A stretch of 48,048 nt of DNA, from assembly GCA_003021655.1 (NCBI GenBank), contig PXRP01000038.1, positions 1-48,048 of the forward strand, read 5' to 3'. Below the pieces are notes generated by a model. That model was not told the origin of the DNA and made no database searches. It saw only the letters and a program-made list of their open reading frames with translations. The DNA is from Halobacteriales archaeon QS_4_69_31 (GTDB taxonomy: Archaea > Halobacteriota > Halobacteria > Halobacteriales > Haloarculaceae). Position 1 is the stretch's first letter. Each line of letters opens with the position of its first letter. This document shows positions 7,485-14,489 of this stretch, piece by piece. A program made the translations under genes and the position numbers.

Positions 7485-8393
7485 TCACTCATCGTCGAGC
7501 GCGTGTAACACGCCCCGGACGTTCATCGCGACTTCGGCCTCGCTCTTCTCGGCGCCCCACAGCTCCCGTTCCGCGTCGGCGCGCTCGACGAAGTGCTCGA
7601 CGACCGCCTCGTCGTCTCCGAGTTCCGCCCGTTTCTCGGCGATGGCCCCGACCCACTCCTCGAGCACCTCGGCGTAGCGGGCGAGGCGGTCGCCGGTCTC
7701 GGCGGCCCCGAAGTGGGTGTAACAGAGCACGTCGGGTTCGATCTCCTCGAGGAGGCCGATGTCCGACTGGCACCCCTCTGGGTCGAAGTTGGGCGGCGGG
7801 CTCGTCGGGAACAGTTCGTCGCGGGCCGGCGAGTAGATGCCGGCGGCGTCGGCGGTGAAGACGGCGCCGTTCTCGGGGTCGTAGAAGACGACCTGGTGGG
7901 GGGCGTGGCCGGGCGCGTGGTGGACCGCCAGCGAGTGGTCGCCCAGGTCGACCGTCTGGCCGTTGCGCACCTCGACGACCCGCTCCTCGGGGACCGGTTC
8001 GGGCTCGGTGTAGAACTTGATCTGGTCGCCGACGGCCCGTTTGGTCCCCTCCCAGAGCCGACCCGGGTCGACGAGGTGGGGCGCGCCGCGCTCGTGGACG
8101 TACACGTCGGCGTCGGGGCAGGCCTCGGCCAGGAAGCCCGCCCCGCCGGCGTGGTCGAGGTGGACGTGCGTGACCGCCAGGACCTCGATCTCCTCGGGGG
8201 TCAGCCCGACCGCCCGGACGGCCTCGAGGACCCGCTCGTAGTTGGTGCCGATGCCGGTCTCGACCAGCGCCGGGCGCTCCGCGTCGAGCACGTAGACGAC
8301 GCCGTACCCCGAGACGTCGTACATCCCCGTGTCGACGTAGTGCAGGTCGGTAGAGTCGCCCGCGGTCACCGTTGTGACGTCGCCGATGGCCAT
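7485..8393 (-). CDS. MBL-fold metallo-hydrolase
   Basis: A 302-residue metallo-beta-lactamase-fold protein. The metal ligands are seen as His76-Val-His78-Leu-Asp80-His81 (THVHLDHAGG), a later His in HHAPGHAPHQ, an Asp in FTADAAG and a His in CYTHFG. The spacing fits the broad hydrolase group that includes glyoxalase II-like and lactonase-like enzymes. The C-terminal 80 residues are a helical extension seen in several haloarchaeal members. It lies 91 nt from larE on the same strand but with a repeat-containing gap, so a common operon is uncertain. Substrate unknown. Confidence 0.88.
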   Translation of the reverse strand: MAIGDVTTVTAGDSTDLHYVDTGMYDVSGYGVVYVLDAERPALVETGIGTNYERVLEAVRAVGLTPEEIEVLAVTHVHLDHAGGAGFLAEACPDADVYVHERGAPHLVDPGRLWEGTKRAVGDQIKFYTEPEPVPEERVVEVRNGQTVDLGDHSLAVHHAPGHAPHQVVFYDPENGAVFTADAAGIYSPARDELFPTSPPPNFDPEGCQSDIGLLEEIEPDVLCYTHFGAAETGDRLARYAEVLEEWVGAIAEKRAELGDDEAVVEHFVERADAERELWGAEKSEAEVAMNVRGVLHALDDE

Positions 8394-8494
8394 ACCGGAT
8401 CGGCGGGTGCCACCCGCAAAAGCGTTCGCGGTTCCTCTCCCGGTCGCGGTCCGGGACCGGCCGGGACCGGCCTTTGCGGGAGCGACCGCCCTCC

Positions 8495-8536
8495 GAGACG
8501 GTGTGACCGGCCACGGAGACGGCGTGACCGGCCGCC
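8495..8536. repeat. two tandem copies of a 21-bp GC-rich repeat
   Basis: GAGACGGTGTGACCGGCCAC and GAGACGGCGTGACCGGCCGC begin 21 nt apart in the spacer between the MBL hydrolase start and the larE stop. No coding or obvious regulatory function is seen. Confidence 0.4.
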
Positions 8537-8592
8537 AGGCGACTGGCGCGGCGCCCGGCCGCCCGACAGAATACGGGACCGGGACCGGCGTC

Positions 8593-9546
8593 TCAGGCGT
8601 CGTCGGCCGTCGGGTAGTCGGCGTCGAAGACGTCCGCGACGACCGGGTCGTCTCCTCCGTCGGCCGACTGCGTGGTGCCGTCGGTCGGGTCGGTGCCGCC
8701 CGTCCCCGCCGCGTCGCCGGTCGGGTCTGTGGTCTCGCCCTCGGGGCTGACGCTGCCGGTGCGGTAGCCGGCCAGGTCCAGCGTCACGTGGTCGAAGCCG
8801 AGGGCGCCGATGTGTTCGCGGGCGGCGGCGGCGAAGTCGGGGTCCAGGGCCGCCTCCAGTTCGTCGGCGCCGACCTCGATGCGGGCGATGCCGTCGTGGT
8901 CGCGCACGCGGAACTGGTCGAACCCCCAGGTCCGCAGGACGCGTTCTGCCTTCTCGATGCGGGTGAGGCGCTGTTCAGTCACCTCCAGGCCCGTCGGGAT
9001 CCGCGAGGAGAGACAGGCCATCGAGGGCTTGTCCGCGACCGAGAGGTCGTAGCGCTCGGCTATCTCCCGGACCTCGGACTTGTCGATGCCGTGTTCCAGC
9101 AGCGGGGAGTAGGCGTCCAGTTCCTCGACGGCCCGGAGGCCGGGGCGGTGGCCCCCGCCGGTGTCGGAAGCGTTGGTGCCGTCACAGACGACGTCGATGC
9201 CGAGTTCCCGCGCGCGGTCGAACATCGCGCCCAGGCGCATCGTCCGGCAGTGGTAACAGCGGTCGTCGTCGTTCTCGACGAATGCCTGGCTGTCCAGTTC
9301 CGAGAACTCGACGACCTCGTGGCGGATGCCGATCTCGTCGACGACGCGGCGGGCGTCGGCCAGCTCGGCGGCAGGCAGCGTCTCGCTTTTCGCGGTGCAG
9401 GCGACGGCGTCGTCCCCGAGCGCGTCCTGTGCGATGGCGGCGACGACGCTGGAGTCGACGCCGCCCGAGAAGGCGACGACGACGCCGTCGTGGTCGGCCA
9501 GGTCGGCGCGCGCGGCGGCGAGTTTGTCTGCGACCGGAGCGGTCAT
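8593..9546 (-). CDS. larE: ATP-dependent sulfur transferase LarE
   Basis: A 317-residue PP-loop enzyme. The pyrophosphatase loop is SGGVDSS at residues 27-33, followed by the conserved CYHCR motif and, further on, PSMACLSSRIP. LarE adenylates and thiolates the nicotinate-derived precursor of the nickel-pincer cofactor of lactate racemase and related LarA enzymes; some members spend a cysteine as sulfur donor, others use an iron-sulfur cluster. Which type this is cannot be decided here. The last 55 residues form a low-complexity Gly/Thr/Asp tail ending VFDADYPTADDA, unusual for the family. I chose ATG 9546 (MTAPVADK); the frame to 9573 looks non-coding. No larA, larB or larC is in the window. 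Confidence 0.88.
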   Translation of the reverse strand: MTAPVADKLAAARADLADHDGVVVAFSGGVDSSVVAAIAQDALGDDAVACTAKSETLPAAELADARRVVDEIGIRHEVVEFSELDSQAFVENDDDRCYHCRTMRLGAMFDRARELGIDVVCDGTNASDTGGGHRPGLRAVEELDAYSPLLEHGIDKSEVREIAERYDLSVADKPSMACLSSRIPTGLEVTEQRLTRIEKAERVLRTWGFDQFRVRDHDGIARIEVGADELEAALDPDFAAAAREHIGALGFDHVTLDLAGYRTGSVSPEGETTDPTGDAAGTGGTDPTDGTTQSADGGDDPVVADVFDADYPTADDA

Positions 9547-9620
9547 CGCCGGTGGTTCGACGCCGCCGGGCAAAAGCCCGTTGCTCGGCGGAACGGATGA
9601 CAGCCGACTGACCCTCTCGT

Positions 9621-9725
9621 ATGTTCGCCGTCGCAGGGGGGAACGGTGGCGTGGGTAAGACCACGACGTTCTCGCGGGCGAGGCCGTCGTTGACGAGGCG
9701 CTCGTCGACGGGCCCGGCGAGTCAG
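9621..9725 (+). pseudogene. 5' stub of a MinD/ParA-family ATPase gene
   Basis: The ATG at 9621 opens MFAVAGGNGGVGKTTT, the deviant Walker A start of a MinD/ParA ATPase. After the Thr repeat the frame becomes Arg/Ser-rich noise, while the next frame gives a coding-like GEAVVDEALVDGPGESDD, as if an internal deletion had joined two parts of the gene. The remaining MinD domains (about 200 residues) are missing and the region runs into the 3' end of the Vms1 gene on the other strand. A broken copy, not a working ATPase. Confidence 0.6.
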
Positions 9726-10615
9726 ACGACCCGCAACCGGACGCCCCAGAACGACCGCCGGGCGTCGGCCAGCGCCGCCTCCGGGTCGCCCGTCGCGTCG
9801 ACCGTGCCCGTCACGTCCGCGATACCCTCGAAGGAATCGAGCACGGTGCGTTCGCCGACGACGTACAGCCGGTCGGCGTCGTGGTCTTCGAGGACCGCCC
9901 GGCAACGGTCGAGGTGGTCGTCGACCTGCTGGTCGCGCAGTCGCTCGAAGCGTGCCTGGGAGAACCCGCCCTTGGAGTGGCGCTGCTGGAGGTCCGAATC
10001 GAACCCCTGGAACGCGACGCGGTCGCGCCCCTCGTAGACGCCCATCGCGAAGAGGTCCGAGCGCACCAGCGCGAGCGTGTGCCGGCCGGTCGGTTCGAAC
10101 CACTCGCGGTCGAGGACGAAGCCGTCGGCCCAGTCGGTGAAGGGGACCGGCGGGTCGGGAACCGACAGCGTCGCGCCGACCAGTCCGGCGTCGTCGGTGA
10201 CGGCGAGACACGGTGCACCGCGCCCGACCAGGCCGGCGCGGTCGGCGAACGCCTCCCCGACCGCGTCGGGCAGGTCGTGGCCGTCGGCGACGTAGGCGGT
10301 GAACGCCCCTTCGGGGCCGGTCTCGACCGACGCGAGGCGGTCGAGGACCTCCCCGCGGCGCTCGCCGTGGAGCCGCTCGACGCGGGCGAACGACCGCTCG
10401 CCGTCGGCCGTCTCGAGGCGCTCGACGGTCCCCTCCAGGTCGGCAATGCGGTCCTCGAGGCGGTTGGCCCGCTCCTCGGCGGCCTGTCTGTCGCTGACGG
10501 CGTCGGCGCGGCGCTCGCGCTCGGCGTCGCGTTCGCGTTCGGTGTGGCGGAGTTCCTCTTCCAGCTCCTCGATGCGCGCTTTCAGGTCGGCGCGCCCGAG
10601 CAACTCGTCGAGCAT
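9722..10615 (-). CDS. Vms1/Ankzf1-family peptidyl-tRNA hydrolase
   Basis: A 297-residue protein. Residues 10-70 are a charged Glu/Arg-rich coiled coil; residues 80-297 match the Vms1 release-factor-like (VLRF1) domain. The signature QQRHSKGGFSQARFERLRDQ lies at 210-229 and carries Gln220, which corresponds to the catalytic glutamine of eRF1-like hydrolases. In eukaryotes Vms1/ANKZF1 frees nascent chains from tRNA on stalled large ribosomal subunits; archaeal homologues are thought to act similarly in ribosome quality control, with the Rqc2 homologue. The eukaryotic zinc finger, ankyrin and VIM parts are absent, as expected. It is monocistronic. Confidence 0.85.
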   Translation of the reverse strand: MLDELLGRADLKARIEELEEELRHTERERDAERERRADAVSDRQAAEERANRLEDRIADLEGTVERLETADGERSFARVERLHGERRGEVLDRLASVETGPEGAFTAYVADGHDLPDAVGEAFADRAGLVGRGAPCLAVTDDAGLVGATLSVPDPPVPFTDWADGFVLDREWFEPTGRHTLALVRSDLFAMGVYEGRDRVAFQGFDSDLQQRHSKGGFSQARFERLRDQQVDDHLDRCRAVLEDHDADRLYVVGERTVLDSFEGIADVTGTVDATGDPEAALADARRSFWGVRLRVV

Positions 10616-10640
10616 GCCACAAGCCGGGAGGGCGACGTTC

Positions 10641-11051
10641 TTAAATCCCCGCCGGACCGTCCGGGCGACCGGAGTCGTCGGCGGGCAGGCCGGCGGCGTC
10701 GCTGCCGGCGGCGGGGAGCCCCTCCGCGACCGAGAGGAGCTGTCTCGCGCGCCCGGCCTTCGCGAGGAAGACCTCGCTGAGCGTCGGGGGGTTCCGGATG
10801 TCCGTCTCCGCGACCAGCGACTCGGGAACCGCGAGCGTCTCCGACGGGACGGACTCGTCGCCCGCGACGGTGAAGTGTGTGGTCCCCAGTTTCATCACCA
10901 CCGGGAGGTCGGTCCGTTCGACGCCGTCGCCGGTGTAGAGCTGTTCGTTGACCTGCTCGTGCGTGGCGCGGGCGATGGCCGCCCGGTCGCCGTCGCGTGG
11001 CTCGACGTAGAGCCGTCCCAGGTAGTACCCACTTGAGAACCGCTCGAACAT
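10641..11051 (-). CDS. DUF5802 family protein
   Basis: A 136-residue haloarchaeal protein of unknown function. The family N-terminus MFERFSSGYYLGRLYVEP is seen at residues 1-18, so I start at the ATG 11051; the GTG at 11081 would add ten residues. A TATA-like AGCTTATC at 11082-11089 lies about 35 nt before this ATG and fits a very short leader. The body alternates beta-like segments (VVMKLGTTHFTVAGDE) and ends in a Gly/Ala/Asp tail after residue 110. No membrane segments or catalytic motifs are visible. Confidence 0.75.
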   Translation of the reverse strand: MFERFSSGYYLGRLYVEPRDGDRAAIARATHEQVNEQLYTGDGVERTDLPVVMKLGTTHFTVAGDESVPSETLAVPESLVAETDIRNPPTLSEVFLAKAGRARQLLSVAEGLPAAGSDAAGLPADDSGRPDGPAGI

Positions 11052-11225
11052 GCTGTGCGTGTCAAACTCTCCCACGGACACTGATAAGCTTTCCCCGGTA
11101 TCCTTATCCCGTCGCGCATTTTGACCGGTGCCGGCGGCCGAGTCGTCCCGCCGACAGGGGCGGTCCGCCGGCGCAGTTCGAGCGGAGCCGGGTCATTCAT
11201 TACCGTCGAGAGCGGACGGGTCCGC

Positions 11226-11960
11226 ATGGAACCGGCGGTGTTGCGCGACGACATGGTCGACAGCCTGGAGCACGAGAGCAAGGGCTGTCTCCGGACGACG
11301 CGGGTGTCAGCGGCGATGCGGACGGTTCCCCGCCACGCGTTCGTCGCGGACGACCGCGGCGCCTACGCCGACCGGCCGTTCGAGCGCTTCGGGACGCGCG
11401 TACTCGCGCCCAGCACCGTCGCCCGCCTGGTCGAGGCGCTCGCCCCCGAGGACGGCGACTCGGTGCTCGTCGTCGGCGCGGGCGTCGGCTACACCGCCGC
11501 CGTGCTCGCCGAACTGGTCGGCGAGCGCAACGTCCACGCCATCGATATCACGCGCAGGCTGGTCGTCGAGGCGCGGCGCAACCTCGCCGAGGCGGGCTAC
11601 GAGGGGGTGCTCGTCGACCGCCGCGACGGCGCCGACGGCCTCCCCGAGTACGCACCCTACGACCGGGTGCTGCTCGAGGCCGCGGCCGTGCGCCCGCCGG
11701 CCGCGCTCGTCGACCAGACGGCCGAGGAGGGCCGGCTGGTCATGCCACACGGCGCGGGCGAGCAGACGCTCGTCGTCGTCGAGGACGGCGAGGTGACCGA
11801 GCGCCTCGGCGGCGTGGCCTTCCAGCCGATGCTCGTCGAGGGCGAACAGGCCGACACCGTCGAGCGCAACCGCACCCGCCGCGAGGACCGCGAGTTCGCC
11901 CGCCGGAACGCCCAGTCCCGGACCGGCTGGGAACAGGACTGGATCGACTGGGACATCTGA
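11226..11960 (+). CDS. pcm: protein-L-isoaspartate O-methyltransferase family protein
   Basis: A 244-residue SAM-dependent methyltransferase. The N-terminal segment (RVSAAMRTVPRHAFV) matches the Pcm family, and the SAM-binding motif I is LVVGAGVGYTAAVLAEL at residues 81-97. Pcm methylates isoaspartyl residues to start repair of damaged proteins. Canonical Pcm has DG(S/T)G in motif I; here it reads VVGAGVGY, and the C-terminal 40 residues are a charged tail ending WEQDWIDWDI. This makes it a haloarchaeal paralogue type, and true isoaspartate activity is likely but not certain. The ATG at 11226 is favoured over the frame opening at 11121, which is shadow-like. Confidence 0.82.
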   Translation: MEPAVLRDDMVDSLEHESKGCLRTTRVSAAMRTVPRHAFVADDRGAYADRPFERFGTRVLAPSTVARLVEALAPEDGDSVLVVGAGVGYTAAVLAELVGERNVHAIDITRRLVVEARRNLAEAGYEGVLVDRRDGADGLPEYAPYDRVLLEAAAVRPPAALVDQTAEEGRLVMPHGAGEQTLVVVEDGEVTERLGGVAFQPMLVEGEQADTVERNRTRREDREFARRNAQSRTGWEQDWIDWDI

Positions 11961-12006
11961 CCGGACGGCCCCCAGCCGGTTTCGCCGTGGCCCCCGTCGC
12001 GCGGGG

Positions 12007-12462
12007 CTAGGCCCCTCCGCCTCTCACCACCAGTATCTCGGTGTTCTCGCGTTTGTCCGCGTACTGGCTGCCCGCCGGCGGCTTCACGCTCAGTTTGACA
12101 ATCCCCTCCTCCTGGTTGTTCCCGAGTTCCGGTTCTATCGACAGCGTCGCCATCCCGGTGGCGTTCGTCTTCGCGGTCGCGACCGGGTCGAGGCGGGCGG
12201 TCCCGCTCTTGGCGACGACCGTCGCGTTCGATATCTGGTCGCCCTCCGGCCCGACGACGGTCACCGTGACGTCCGTCGACCCCGGAGCGATGACCTCCGG
12301 TTCCGGCTGGACGTCGAGTTCGGTCACGCCCAGCGCCTGGATGCCCCCGAGCGTGTTCATCATCACGCCCAGGCTGGCCACGCCGACGATCAGCGCGATG
12401 ACGAGCCTGATCGGCAGTCCCTCTATCGCCCGTTCGTCCGTGTGTAACGCGTCTGGCTGCAT
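12007..12462 (-). CDS. small membrane-anchored protein with an Ig-like exterior domain
   Basis: A 151-residue protein. A short cytoplasmic N-terminus (MQPDALHTDERAIEG) leads into one hydrophobic helix (residues 16-42). The exterior part is rich in Val/Thr beta strands: VTVTVVGPEGDQISNATVV and IVKLSVKPPAGSQYADKRE, an arrangement like carboxypeptidase-regulatory or Ig-like domains. I do not recognise a named family. It is transcribed away from the HerA-like ATPase gene; a TATA box at 12486-12493 suits a leaderless start at 12462. The N-terminus resembles haloarchaeal pilin-like or anchor proteins, but no FlaK/PibD cleavage site is clear. Confidence 0.7.
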   Translation of the reverse strand: MQPDALHTDERAIEGLPIRLVIALIVGVASLGVMMNTLGGIQALGVTELDVQPEPEVIAPGSTDVTVTVVGPEGDQISNATVVAKSGTARLDPVATAKTNATGMATLSIEPELGNNQEEGIVKLSVKPPAGSQYADKRENTEILVVRGGGA

Positions 12463-12485
12463 GGGCCGACCTGGTCCCGGTCTCG

Positions 12486-12523
12486 TAGATAAAATCTCGG
12501 AACGAACAGGGGAAACGCGTTTC
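12486..12523. promoter_or_regulatory. divergent promoter region with a 12-bp palindrome
   Basis: The spacer between two divergent genes contains AT-rich GATAAAATC (a TATA box for the minus gene, about 28 nt from its ATG) and the perfect palindrome GAAACGCGTTTC at 12512-12523, 25 nt before the HerA-like start. The palindrome could be an operator or part of the plus promoter. Confidence 0.4.
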
Positions 12524-12547
12524 ATCCAGCAGGCCGACGTGGTGGGT

Positions 12548-14473
12548 ATGTCCGACCTCGGGGATTTCACCGACTTCGACCCTGACGACGAGGGCGACCC
12601 GCCGACAGACGGAGGCCAGGAGACGACCACCGGCACGAGCGACGGGGCGAGCGACGGAGCCGTCGACGACTCGACCGACGCCGGACAGGACACGGAGGCG
12701 CCGACCGATACCGCGGCGGACCCGGAGACGACGGCGACGACCGCGGCGTCCGGGCCACAGGAGGGGTCCGACGGGTTCGAGGCAGTCGAGGTCTCACCGG
12801 CGGGAGTCGACAGCGGCCTGGGGGTCGTCTCGGCCACTGAGGGACTGCGCATCAGCGAGGACAGCCAGGAGACCGAACTCCGGGCCTACGTCACCGTCGA
12901 GAACCGCTCGGCCGTCCGCATCGGCAAGTACCTGCTCGTCCCCTATCCGGACGGCGAGCGACTGTTCTGTCGGATCACGGCCCTGGAGTACGCCCAGGAG
13001 TTCCGCGCCGACGACGCCACCGAGATCCACGCCCGACGCGCGATGCGCCAGGACGGCATCGACGAACAGGACTTCAAGTTCGTCGCGACGCTGGAGCCCG
13101 TCGCGGTCCTCTATTCGGAGGGCGGCGAACTGAAACGGCGGATGACCGACCGCGTCCCCAAACCCGAGACGGCCGTCCGCGAGGCGACCGACACCGGCGA
13201 GATCAAGACCGGTCTCAAGATCCCCGCCGAGGGGGTCTTCCTCGGCCACCTCGCGGTCGGTGGCGAGACGGTCCGGACCGCCGCCGAACCGCCGACCATC
13301 GACTACCGGCTGAAAGACGACTACGCCGACGGCGACCCGCTGGTCTTCCGGCACACCCTCGTCGCCGGCGGCACGGGGTCGGGCAAGACCCACACCGCCA
13401 AGAACGTCCTCCGGCAGTACCTCGCCGACGGTCGCACCTACCCGGTCGCCGACGAGAACCGCGAGGCATCGCCCTGTCTGGTGATGTTCGACCCACAGGA
13501 CGAGTACGCGCAACTCCACGACGACAACCCCGACATCGACGACGCGTTCGCGCGCCGCCTCGAACGCGAGGGGGTCGCCTACGGCGGGGTCGAGGACACC
13601 GTCGCCTTCGTCCCGGAGGTCGCGGGCGCCTCGTACGCCGCCAGCGACCACCGCGCCGAGCAGGTCGCGTTCACGGTCCCGTTCTCGATGGTCCACGACA
13701 ACCCGTGGCTCATCGCGGGATCCAGCCTCAACGGCAACCAGTACAACGCCCTGAAACACCTGCTCGGCCGCTTTCGCCGCCAGCACGGCGGCGACGCCAC
13801 CTACCGGCAGTTCACGTCCTTCCTCGACGACCCCGCCCTCCGGGAGGAACTCGACGAGACCGGCCGGGTTCACGAGGCGACGTTCAACGCGGTCAAGCGC
13901 CGGGCGCTGGGCTTCGACGGTATCTTCGACCAGGACGCCCGCCCGATCACCGACCTCGTCCACGAGTTCGTCCGCGCCGGCGGCGTGAGCGTCGTGCCGA
14001 CCTACCACATCAACAACTCCCGGTCGACGGCGACGGTGGTGCTCGCGCTGGCGGCGCTGCTGGTCGACCAGAAGCTCTCGAACGACCCCGACTACCCGCG
14101 CATCGAGGAGACGCCGCTGGTCCTGGGGCTGGACGAGGCCCACAACTTCCTCGCGGAGGCAGACAGCGTCCAGGGCGAGCGGATCATCGGGAAGTTCACC
14201 GAGGCCGCCAAACAGGGCCGCAAGGAACGACTCGGCCTGTTCCTGGTCACCCAGGACCCCCAGGACATCGCCGAACCCGTCTTCAAGCAGGTCAACACGA
14301 CCGTCGTCCTCAATCTCGGCGACGAAGACGCCATCTCCGCCGTGAACATCCCGCCCAGCCTCGAACAGAAGGTCCCCTACATGGAGAAAGGCCAGATGGT
14401 CGTCTACTCGCCGGACAACTCCGAACCGGTCGAACTGGTCGGGCTCCCGGAGTGTCTGACCGACCACGAGTGA
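12548..14473 (+). CDS. HerA-like ATPase (DUF87, HAS-barrel)
   Basis: A 641-residue FtsK/HerA-type ATPase. Residues 1-80 are a Thr/Asp-rich disordered tail. Residues 85-240 look like the HAS-barrel (LRAYVTVENRSAVRIGKYLLV). The RecA-type core has Walker A GGTGSGKT at 274-281 and Walker B LVLGLDEAH with Asp529, followed by FLVTQDPQDIA, the usual sensor segment. HerA ATPases form hexamers that pump or unwind DNA; classical HerA works with NurA, Mre11 and Rad50 in end resection. None of these is next to this gene, so this is probably the separate, common haloarchaeal HerA-like paralogue of unknown role. ATG 12548 gives the acidic start MSDLGDFTDFD. Confidence 0.87.
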   Translation: MSDLGDFTDFDPDDEGDPPTDGGQETTTGTSDGASDGAVDDSTDAGQDTEAPTDTAADPETTATTAASGPQEGSDGFEAVEVSPAGVDSGLGVVSATEGLRISEDSQETELRAYVTVENRSAVRIGKYLLVPYPDGERLFCRITALEYAQEFRADDATEIHARRAMRQDGIDEQDFKFVATLEPVAVLYSEGGELKRRMTDRVPKPETAVREATDTGEIKTGLKIPAEGVFLGHLAVGGETVRTAAEPPTIDYRLKDDYADGDPLVFRHTLVAGGTGSGKTHTAKNVLRQYLADGRTYPVADENREASPCLVMFDPQDEYAQLHDDNPDIDDAFARRLEREGVAYGGVEDTVAFVPEVAGASYAASDHRAEQVAFTVPFSMVHDNPWLIAGSSLNGNQYNALKHLLGRFRRQHGGDATYRQFTSFLDDPALREELDETGRVHEATFNAVKRRALGFDGIFDQDARPITDLVHEFVRAGGVSVVPTYHINNSRSTATVVLALAALLVDQKLSNDPDYPRIEETPLVLGLDEAHNFLAEADSVQGERIIGKFTEAAKQGRKERLGLFLVTQDPQDIAEPVFKQVNTTVVLNLGDEDAISAVNIPPSLEQKVPYMEKGQMVVYSPDNSEPVELVGLPECLTDHE

Positions 14474-14489
14474 CCCGCCGGCCGCCGGG

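Noticed and set aside
9282..9611. Arg-rich plus-strand frame inside larE
   Set aside because: It lies antisense to the PP-loop region of larE and has no motif.
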